Assembly (NCBI GenBank): GCA_031287585.1
Contig: JAITST010000109.1
Location: forward strand, 1 to 9,454
Source: Planctomycetaceae bacterium
GTDB taxonomy: Bacteria; Planctomycetota; Planctomycetia; Pirellulales; Thermoguttaceae
Direction: 5' to 3'
Length of the DNA stretch: 9,454 nucleotides
The notes beneath the pieces are model-generated. The model was given only the letters and a program-made list of their open reading frames with translations, had not been told where the DNA came from and ran no database searches. The position numbers and the translations under genes are program-made. This document shows, piece after piece, positions 1 through 5,418 of this stretch (positions are counted from its first letter, which is position 1; the number at the start of each line of letters is the position of its first letter).

Positions 1-294
1 TACGTTTTTGATGTTCAATAATCAACATTTCGGGTTACGATTACATCGCGACACAAACAATTTTCAATCGTGTTCAGACAGAAAAAATTTGGACGAGTTA
101 TTATCTGACGGATGCTAAATTGTATTTGTATCCCCCCCAAAAAAATTTCCAAAATTCCATACTCCCCTCTGTACAAACCCGTTTGAATCAATCATAATCA
201 CTGATGTTGTTACTTCAAATAATTGTGTTTATCAACTATTGGTACGGTTATTTTCCTTATTTTACTTTACAACCCTTAACGAGAGGAAAACATT
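1..294. other. Upstream region of the hyd operon, no supported gene
   Basis: This AT-rich stretch has no convincing ORF on either strand. It holds a C7 run directly followed by an A7 run (132-145), a short inverted repeat atgtt/aacat at 11-15 and 24-28, and a small dyad caaac-cc-gtttg at 174-185. The hydC promoter should lie here, but I found no hexamer pair good enough to call. On the minus strand an ATG at 28 reads nine codons to the window edge; it has no Shine-Dalgarno site and cannot be judged. Confidence 0.5.
281..286 (+). promoter_or_regulatory. Ribosome binding site of hydC
   Basis: The sequence GAGAGG lies eight bases before the hydC ATG and fixes that start. The same hexamer at the same spacing precedes hydA, while hydB has no comparable site. 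Confidence 0.75.
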
Positions 295-777
295 ATGGTA
301 TCTACTACTAAGTCGGTTGCAGAATCTACTAATGAAATTTTGGCGGAGTTTGCGGGTGCGAAACGCGATTCGCTGATTCCTATTTTGCAGGAAATTCAGG
401 AACGACAGGGCTTTCTTTCACGCGAAGCAGTGGTTATGGTTGGCGATGCTTTGAAGTTGCCGGTCAGTAAGATTTACGGTGTCGCTACTTTTTACAACCA
501 ATTCCGTTTTACTCCGCAAGGTAAGTACCACATCCAAGTCTGCCGCGGCACGGCGTGTCACGTGAAGGGGTCGGCGGCGGTTCTTGACGCTATCAAACGT
601 GAACTGAAAGCCGAGCCGGGCGAGACGACGCGCGATGGTCTGTTCAGTCTGGAAGTTGTAGCGTGTATCGGTGCGTGCGGACTTGCACCAGTGATAAATA
701 TCGGCGGCGAGTTTCACGCTAACGTGACGAGCCAGAAAGTTCCCGGTATATTAAATCAGTATAGAAACAAGAAGTAG
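295..777 (+). CDS. hydC: Electron-bifurcating [FeFe]-hydrogenase subunit HydC (NuoE-like, [2Fe-2S])
   Basis: This is the small thioredoxin-like ferredoxin subunit of the trimeric hydrogenase, homologous to NuoE of complex I. It is thought to carry one [2Fe-2S] cluster that exchanges electrons with the FMN-containing HydB in the cytoplasm. At 160 residues it has the normal family length. The N-terminal helical part (about 10-60) includes the family-typical stretch IYGVATFYNQF (60-70). The cluster ligands are visible as C83 and C88 (CRGTAC) and C124 and C128 (CIGAC), the usual C-x4-C ... C-x3-C pattern. The start follows a good GAGAGG site. It is the first gene of hydCBA, 68 bases before hydB. 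A NuoE of a respiratory complex I is the alternative, but the adjacent HydB with a C-terminal ferredoxin domain and HydA argue firmly against it. Confidence 0.93.
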   Translation: MVSTTKSVAESTNEILAEFAGAKRDSLIPILQEIQERQGFLSREAVVMVGDALKLPVSKIYGVATFYNQFRFTPQGKYHIQVCRGTACHVKGSAAVLDAIKRELKAEPGETTRDGLFSLEVVACIGACGLAPVINIGGEFHANVTSQKVPGILNQYRNKK

Positions 778-845
778 GATTTTTAGAGTTTGAACAAAAT
801 CATAAATCTAAATTCCATTAACTCCCCCTAACCCCCAATTTTATT
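778..845 (+). other. hydC-hydB spacer with AT-rich motif shared with the hydB-hydA spacer
   Basis: This short untranslated gap contains the 17-mer aaaatcataaatctaaa (796-812), which recurs exactly at 2839-2855 in the next operon gap. An upstream stretch (about 780-791) can pair imperfectly with it. The hydB ATG is preceded by a C-rich stretch (826-836) and no Shine-Dalgarno sequence, so initiation must work differently from that of hydC and hydA. Confidence 0.55.
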
Positions 846-2789
846 ATGACAACAAACTTAAAACTCGATGATGCTTTTCTTCAGTGGGCTATCGGCGGTG
901 CTGATTTGAAGAGCGGGAAGAAAGAATGGGCGGAACGGTTGACTGTCCTTCGCCGTCAGTCTGTGAGCAAACCCGTCATCTACATCGGTACAGGTACTTG
1001 CGGACTCGGCGCGGGCGCGGCGTTCACACTCGAAAAAATCAAACAGTATCTCGACACGAAAAAAATTGATGCCGAGATTGTCGAAGTCGGCTGTATCGGC
1101 TTTTGTGCTGTTGAGCCGCTTGTTGACGTCCAACTTCCCGGACGCTGCCGTCTGATGGGTTGCCGGATTACACAAGATAAAGTTGACTCGTTGCTCGACG
1201 GCGTTTTTTCTGATAACATTCCGAAAGAACTTATTCTCGCCCAGTTCAACGAAGACGGACTTAAAGCGTGGGACGGCGTTAAATTTAAGGACGAACATTC
1301 GTTCTTCGGTCCACAAAAACGTTGGGTACTGAAAAACTGCGGTATCATCAATCCCGCCAGTCTGGAAGAGTACATAGCAACCGGCGGTTATCAGGGCTTG
1401 AAAAAAGTTTTGTCCGGTATGAGCGGTGAACAAGTTTGCAAGGAAGTCGAAACGAGCGGTTTACGCGGACGCGGCGGCGGCGGTTTCCCGACCGGCAAAA
1501 AGTGGCAGTTCGCACTTACACAAACCGACCCGCAGAAGTATCTCGTTTGCAACGCCGACGAAGGCGACCCCGGCGCGTTTATGGACAGAGCGGTTATCGA
1601 AGGCGACCCGCACCGTTTACTCGAAGGAATGGCAATCGCCGCGTATGCTATCGGTGCCAACAAAGCATACATCTATATTCGTGCCGAATACCCGCTCGCG
1701 ATTCAGCGGCTCAAACACGCAATCGCCGAAGCCGAAGCGAACAATCTGCTAGGTGATAACATTCTCGGTTCGCAGTTCTCACTGAAAATGATTATCAAAA
1801 TGGGAGCCGGCGCGTTTGTCTGCGGTGAAGAGACGGCGTTGATTCACAGTATTGAGGGCAAACGCGGTATGCCGCGTCCGCGTCCTCCGTTCCCCGCTGT
1901 CAGCGGTGCGTTTGGACATCCGACTATTATCAATAACGTCGAAACGCTCGCGAATATTCCCGCGATTCTGGTCAACGGCGGCGGTTGGTTCGCGGGAGTT
2001 GGAACGGGCGGCAGCAAGGGAACGAAAGTGTTCGCGTTGTCCGGCAAAGTTACCAACACCGGTTTGGTCGAAGTCGCGATGGGAACTTCGTTACGTGAGG
2101 TAATCTTCACAATCGGCGGCGGTATCGCGAACGGTAAAATGTACAAGGCGGTACAGATTGGCGGTCCGTCCGGCGGCTGTATTCCTGAATCGCATCTCGA
2201 TATAGAAATTGATTACGAGTCGCTCAAAACAGTCGGCGCGATGATGGGGTCCGGCGGATTGGTTGTGATGGACGAGGACAACTGTATGGTTGACGTTGCG
2301 AAGTTTTTTATGGACTTTATACAACGCGAGAGTTGCGGAAAGTGTACGCCCTGCCGTGAGGGAACTCGCCGTATGCTCGAAACATTAAACCGCATAACGC
2401 GCAGCCGGAAACACGAAACGAAGGAACAATCGCTCCAACGTTTTCAAAGTGTTATCGCACTGGAAAAACTCGCGGAAACGATACGCGACACAAGTTTGTG
2501 CGGACTGGGTCAAACGGCGCCGAATCCGGTTTTGAGTACGCTGCGTTGGTTTCGTCACGAATACGAAGCCCACATTTACGACCGTTGTTGTCCGGCAAAA
2601 GCGTGTGTTGATATGATTTCGTATGAGATTTCGGATAAGTGTACCGGCTGTACTCTGTGTTCAAAAAAGTGTCCGGCAAACGCAATCACCGGCACGGTAA
2701 AAAACCAGCACCACATCGACAAAGAAATGTGTGTTGCCTGCGGAGCGTGTAAAGATGCGTGCAGATTTGGAGCGGTGGTGAAAGTGTAG
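846..2789 (+). CDS. hydB: Electron-bifurcating [FeFe]-hydrogenase subunit HydB (NuoF-like flavoprotein)
   Basis: HydB is the FMN-containing diaphorase subunit, where NAD(H) reacts and where bifurcation is thought to occur. The 647 residues show the usual domain order. An N-terminal thioredoxin-like domain (about 40-120) has C52, C83 and C87. The NuoF core follows, with the glycine-rich nucleotide/FMN loop GRGGGGFPTGKKW (208-220), CNADEGDPGAFMDR (235-248), GAGAFVCGEETAL (320-332), and the [4Fe-4S] ligands C497, C500, C503 (ESCGKCTPCREGT) with C552. The C-terminal ferredoxin domain has two CxxCxxC-x3-C motifs, at C599-C609 and C629-C639. That extension separates HydB from plain NuoF. The N-terminal domain has Ile where HydC has its first cluster Cys, and extra cysteines at 101 and 106. 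NADH rather than NADPH is assumed from the family. hydA follows after 121 bases. Confidence 0.94.
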   Translation: MTTNLKLDDAFLQWAIGGADLKSGKKEWAERLTVLRRQSVSKPVIYIGTGTCGLGAGAAFTLEKIKQYLDTKKIDAEIVEVGCIGFCAVEPLVDVQLPGRCRLMGCRITQDKVDSLLDGVFSDNIPKELILAQFNEDGLKAWDGVKFKDEHSFFGPQKRWVLKNCGIINPASLEEYIATGGYQGLKKVLSGMSGEQVCKEVETSGLRGRGGGGFPTGKKWQFALTQTDPQKYLVCNADEGDPGAFMDRAVIEGDPHRLLEGMAIAAYAIGANKAYIYIRAEYPLAIQRLKHAIAEAEANNLLGDNILGSQFSLKMIIKMGAGAFVCGEETALIHSIEGKRGMPRPRPPFPAVSGAFGHPTIINNVETLANIPAILVNGGGWFAGVGTGGSKGTKVFALSGKVTNTGLVEVAMGTSLREVIFTIGGGIANGKMYKAVQIGGPSGGCIPESHLDIEIDYESLKTVGAMMGSGGLVVMDEDNCMVDVAKFFMDFIQRESCGKCTPCREGTRRMLETLNRITRSRKHETKEQSLQRFQSVIALEKLAETIRDTSLCGLGQTAPNPVLSTLRWFRHEYEAHIYDRCCPAKACVDMISYEISDKCTGCTLCSKKCPANAITGTVKNQHHIDKEMCVACGACKDACRFGAVVKV

Positions 2790-2799
2790 GATTATTCAG

Positions 2800-2857
2800 A
2801 TTTTAGATTTGTGATTTTAGATTGCAATAATAAAATCTAAAATCATAAATCTAAAAT
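2800..2857 (+). repeat. 24-bp AT-rich inverted repeat between hydB and hydA
   Basis: Bases 2800-2823 pair with 2834-2857 over 24 positions. The only non-Watson-Crick pair is G2811-T2846, which would be a G-U wobble in RNA. The loop is 10 bases. Each arm is internally repetitive (attttagatt twice per arm). It is not followed by a T-run, so it does not look like a normal intrinsic terminator. It may be an RNA processing or stability element that changes the hydA to hydCB ratio, or a member of a dispersed palindromic repeat family. The right arm carries the 17-mer also found upstream of hydB. Confidence 0.85.
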
Positions 2858-2896
2858 AACACCACCCGTAATTACAACTTTTTAACCCCATAAACA

Positions 2897-2902
2897 GAGA
2901 GG
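2897..2902 (+). promoter_or_regulatory. Ribosome binding site of hydA
   Basis: GAGAGG lies eight bases before the hydA ATG, the same hexamer and spacing as for hydC. It supports the chosen start, which also gives the expected N-terminus for the ferredoxin-like domain. Confidence 0.75.
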
Positions 2903-2910
2903 ACTTCCTA

Positions 2911-4638
2911 ATGTCAGTAACAATCAATGTCAACGGTCGTGAAATTACCGCCGAAAAGGGTGAAGTTTTGCTTACTTCGCTTCGCCGTTCTGGTATCCAC
3001 GTGCCTACGCTTTGTAATATAGACGGTCTTGCGCCGAGCGGCTCGTGTCGGATTTGTGTTGTCGAAGTCGAAGGACAACGGGCGTTGGTACCGAGTTGTG
3101 CGTTTCCGATTTTCGACGGTATGAAAGTTCAAACAAACTCGCAACGTGTTCTTCAGGCACGTAAAGCGATTATCGAATTGTTGCTCGCCGACCATCCCGA
3201 CGACTGCTTCTACTGCGAACGAAACGGCAATTGCCAACTTCAATCGCTCGCGGAACAGTATTGCGTTCGCAGCCGCCGCTACGCCGGAATGAAAAATTCG
3301 TACCTGCCCGATTCGTCGGGCGAGTCGATAATCCGCGACGCGAATAAGTGTATCAAGTGCGGTAAGTGCGTGCGTGTTTGCGAAGAGATTCAGGGTGTCG
3401 CGTGTATCGACTTCATCAATCGCGGAAGTCACGTGACTGTCGGAACAGCGTTTGACCAGGGACTAAACATTTCAAGTTGCGTCAACTGCGGACAGTGCGT
3501 TGTCGCGTGTCCGACTGGTGCGTTAATCGGTAAAAGTCATTTGAACCGTGTCGTCAACGCAATCAACAATCCGGAAATGCACGTTGTTATACAACACGCT
3601 CCGGCGGTGTCGATTTCTGTCGGCGAAGAATTTGGGCTGCCGATTGGATTGGACGTTATCGGACTTATGCACGCGGCGTTGCGGCGTATCGGCTTCAATA
3701 GTGTCTTCGATACCAGTTTCAGTGCCGACTTAACGATTATGGAAGAAGGAACGGAACTTGTGAACCGTATCCAAAACGGCGGAGTTTTGCCGATGTTCAC
3801 AAGTTGTTCGCCGGGCTGGATAAAGTTTGTCGAAACGTTTTTTCCGGGCAACATACCGAACTTGTCAACGTGCAAAAGTCCGCAACAGATGCTTGGCGCG
3901 GTTATCAAAACTTTTTACGCCGAACGTAAAGGTATTGACCCGAAGAAGTTGTTCAGCGTGTCGGTTATGCCGTGTACCGCGAAGAAGTTTGAGGCGAGCA
4001 GACCGGAACTTGGACGCGACGGTTACAAAGACATCGACGCGGTACTGACAACACGCGAGTTAGCACAGTTGATTCGGATGTTCGGTGTTGACCTGACATC
4101 GCTGGAACCGGAAACTGCCGACACGCCGTTTGGTGAACGAAGTACAGCCGGAAAAATTTTCGGTACGAGCGGCGGTGTGATGGAAGCGGCGATACGTTCC
4201 GCTCATTACTTACTGACGGGAACGGAACTTGCAGACCTCACGGTAGAAGCGGTTCGCGGAATGGAAGGAGTGAAGGAAGCGAAACTGAACATCAACGGTA
4301 TGACGGTTGGTGTAGCGGTTGTGAACGGACTGGGCAACGCGAGGAAATTGCTGGAATCAATCAACGCGGGCGAACGTAATGACCTGCACTTCATTGAGGT
4401 AATGACGTGTCCGGGCGGCTGCGTAAACGGAGGCGGGCAGCCGTACAACACAAGCCGTGATCGTGTAATAGCGAGAGCGACAGCCCTATACAGTCTGGAC
4501 GCAACAGAGTCGCTCCGCGTCTCGCACCAAAATCAGGAAGTTCACCAACTCTACCAGGAGTATCTGGGAGAACCAAACGGAGAAAAATCACACCACCTAT
4601 TGCATACGCATTACCACCAACGCGAAGCGTTGGTGTGA
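2911..4638 (+). CDS. hydA: [FeFe]-hydrogenase catalytic subunit HydA (M3-type, bifurcating)
   Basis: HydA makes or oxidises H2 at the H-cluster and relays electrons through a chain of Fe-S clusters. The 575 residues match the monomeric clostridial enzyme CpI in length and layout. There is a plant-type [2Fe-2S] domain (C35, C46, C49, C63), a His-Cys [4Fe-4S] site (H95, C99, C102, C108), and two [4Fe-4S] motifs (C147-C157 and C190-C200). The H-domain has L1 TSCSPGW (297-303), L2 MPCTAKK (353-359) and L3 VMTCPGGCVNGGGQP (497-511), followed by the small-subunit-like C-terminus. The CpI proton-path residues C299, E279, E282, S319 and R286 are present at the same numbers. Position 300, the CpI cluster-ligand Cys, is Ser here. 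There is no extra C-terminal [2Fe-2S] domain as in Thermotoga HydA. The last residues (HQREALV) are encoded within a palindrome. HydE, HydF and HydG are not in this window. Confidence 0.95.
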   Translation: MSVTINVNGREITAEKGEVLLTSLRRSGIHVPTLCNIDGLAPSGSCRICVVEVEGQRALVPSCAFPIFDGMKVQTNSQRVLQARKAIIELLLADHPDDCFYCERNGNCQLQSLAEQYCVRSRRYAGMKNSYLPDSSGESIIRDANKCIKCGKCVRVCEEIQGVACIDFINRGSHVTVGTAFDQGLNISSCVNCGQCVVACPTGALIGKSHLNRVVNAINNPEMHVVIQHAPAVSISVGEEFGLPIGLDVIGLMHAALRRIGFNSVFDTSFSADLTIMEEGTELVNRIQNGGVLPMFTSCSPGWIKFVETFFPGNIPNLSTCKSPQQMLGAVIKTFYAERKGIDPKKLFSVSVMPCTAKKFEASRPELGRDGYKDIDAVLTTRELAQLIRMFGVDLTSLEPETADTPFGERSTAGKIFGTSGGVMEAAIRSAHYLLTGTELADLTVEAVRGMEGVKEAKLNINGMTVGVAVVNGLGNARKLLESINAGERNDLHFIEVMTCPGGCVNGGGQPYNTSRDRVIARATALYSLDATESLRVSHQNQEVHQLYQEYLGEPNGEKSHHLLHTHYHQREALV

Positions 4639-4697
4639 TGTTGGTACACTTGCCGTTGGTTTTAACCAACGGAAGCGTTGCTTAAAACTACGTATGC
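4602..4697 (+). repeat. Nested palindromic element overlapping the 3' end of hydA
   Basis: An outer 7-bp pairing (4602-4608 with 4691-4697) encloses three hairpins. The first is a perfect 9-bp stem with a GAA loop (4615-4635), including the very stable mini-hairpin core GCGAAGC. The second is a 9-bp stem with a TT loop (4653-4672). The third is a small 4-bp stem (4673-4683). The first hairpin is also coding: it supplies the end of HydA up to the stop codon. No T-run follows. It looks like a REP-type or miniature mobile palindrome that may protect or end the hyd transcript. The pairings are read directly; the function is inference. Confidence 0.7.
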
Positions 4698-4710
4698 GAG
4701 ACATTTGTAC

Positions 4711-4819
4711 CTACACGTCTTTTTTCTTCACCTCAATCAACGGGTCAAGGAAAAAGGTGTGTAGATACTCGTGGCTTGCACTGCGGACATTGTTTCACGT
4801 GAACTCTTAAAAAGTTTCG
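4711..4819 (-). pseudogene. Possible decayed C-terminal coding fragment
   Basis: On the minus strand, 4776 down to a TAG at 4711-4713 reads SHEYLHTFFLDPLIEVKKKDV, which looks like a genuine protein end. The frame directly upstream is not continuous. Skipping one base at 4777 joins it to a stretch reading FLRVHVKQCPQC (about 4813-4778), with a CxxC pair. An in-frame TAA (4820-4822) closes that piece upstream. So at most a remnant of about 36 codons with one frameshift survives. I do not recognise the family. It may equally be chance. Confidence 0.2.
4791..4806. promoter_or_regulatory. parS-like ParB binding site (near-consensus)
   Basis: The 16-mer tgtttcacgtgaactc matches the widely conserved chromosomal parS consensus TGTTTCACGTGAAACA at 13 of 16 positions. 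The first 13 bases are identical, including the full palindromic core ttcacgtgaa; the three mismatches are all at the right end. parS sites load ParB and then SMC near the replication origin. No parA or parB is in the window. A single E-box-like palindrome can arise by chance, so this is a candidate. Confidence 0.4.
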
Positions 4820-4826
4820 TTAGCAG

Positions 4827-4838
4827 GTTTGTACAAAC
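4827..4838. promoter_or_regulatory. 12-bp perfect palindrome upstream of the small membrane gene
   Basis: The sequence gtttgtacaaac is a perfect 12-bp palindrome 40 bases before the ATG at 4879. Its size and place suit a dimeric repressor operator, but no regulator gene is nearby and the motif matches no operator I recognise with confidence. Confidence 0.3.
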
Positions 4839-4878
4839 ATAGTTTCCTAACATTATCGTATCAAGGATTGGTAATGAG

Positions 4879-5220
4879 ATGAAGAAGTATTTTTTCAAAA
4901 TTTATTTTGCGATACGACAAGAGTATATTCGTCTCCATTGCTCTGGATATTCTCTAATATGTTTGCTTTTATCTTATTGCTGCGCAATATGGGTGTATTT
5001 GTGGTTTGCTTGTGCCCTTGGAATGCAATTAGAATCACCTACTCTTGAATACATCGCTAAAAAGGGATTTTGTGGACCATTTGTGGGAATAGTATTACTC
5101 GTTTGTTGTTATAGGTTAATTCATTATAAAATTCTGACATTGTATTTCATCATACATCTTTTTCACGGTTGTTGCTGTTGCGGAATTATTAGTAAAATAA
5201 TGGAACCTGGTTTCCGCTGA
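4879..5220 (+). CDS. Small Cys-rich membrane protein of unknown function
   Basis: I do not recognise this 113-residue protein. It starts with a basic segment (MKKYFFK), then shows three hydrophobic segments suitable for membrane helices at about 24-46, 66-80 and 85-106. It is rich in cysteine, with pairs at 34-35 and 76-77 and a run of four at 98-101. No catalytic motif is visible. A weak aagga (4863-4867) lies 11 bases before the ATG. An earlier ATG at 4873 is closed by a stop after two codons. Its DNA is clearly more AT-rich than the flanking genes and uses different codons (many AT-ending), so it may be acquired DNA or a weakly constrained ORF. The membrane-like composition makes it more likely real than a random ORF of this length. 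Confidence 0.5.
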   Translation: MKKYFFKIYFAIRQEYIRLHCSGYSLICLLLSYCCAIWVYLWFACALGMQLESPTLEYIAKKGFCGPFVGIVLLVCCYRLIHYKILTLYFIIHLFHGCCCCGIISKIMEPGFR

Positions 5221-5303
5221 AATACTTGAAAGTAACAAGGTATGGACAATCTCATATTGCGTTTATCGAATGGGTGGTGTAAATTTTTTTTCCTATCCCC
5301 GTC
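5221..5303. other. Gap after the small membrane gene
   Basis: Only a T8 run (5284-5291) stands out. No GC-rich stem precedes it closely, so I do not call it a terminator. Confidence 0.4.
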
Positions 5304-5332
5304 TTGCCAAATCTGTGCGGAAACGTTACACT
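5304..5332 (+). promoter_or_regulatory. Candidate sigma70-type promoter for the HEAT-like protein gene
   Basis: TTGCCA (5304-5309) and TACACT (5327-5332) are separated by 17 bases, matching the -35 and -10 consensus at 5 and 4 positions. The predicted untranslated leader would be about 80 bases. A similar cttgcc context recurs in the candidate promoter near the window end. Confidence 0.4.
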
Positions 5333-5418
5333 CTATACGGAATTGGCATCGCTTGCGCGGCGTTTGCGATTGTTGTTTGTGTTTTTTGTCCTGTTTTATT
5401 TAATTGATGAGGTCAAAT

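Noticed and set aside
1..28. Divergent minus-strand gene starting at 28
   Set aside because: Only nine codons are visible, there is no ribosome site, and the ATG lies within a small inverted repeat.
858..1433. 191-residue minus-strand ORF opposite hydB
   Set aside because: It is a shadow of the strongly supported hydB frame and its translation has no recognisable features.
295..4638. Start of a respiratory complex I (nuoEFG) operon
   Set aside because: The third gene has complete H-domain motifs L1-L3 and hydrogenase length, and HydB carries the extra C-terminal ferredoxin domain. No other nuo gene is present.
4615..4672. Intrinsic terminator of the hyd operon
   Set aside because: The hairpins are strong but neither is followed by a T-run; the first lies within coding sequence. 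A terminator call is not supported.
5284..5291. Terminator T-run after the small membrane gene
   Set aside because: Eight T are present, but no stable stem lies directly before them.
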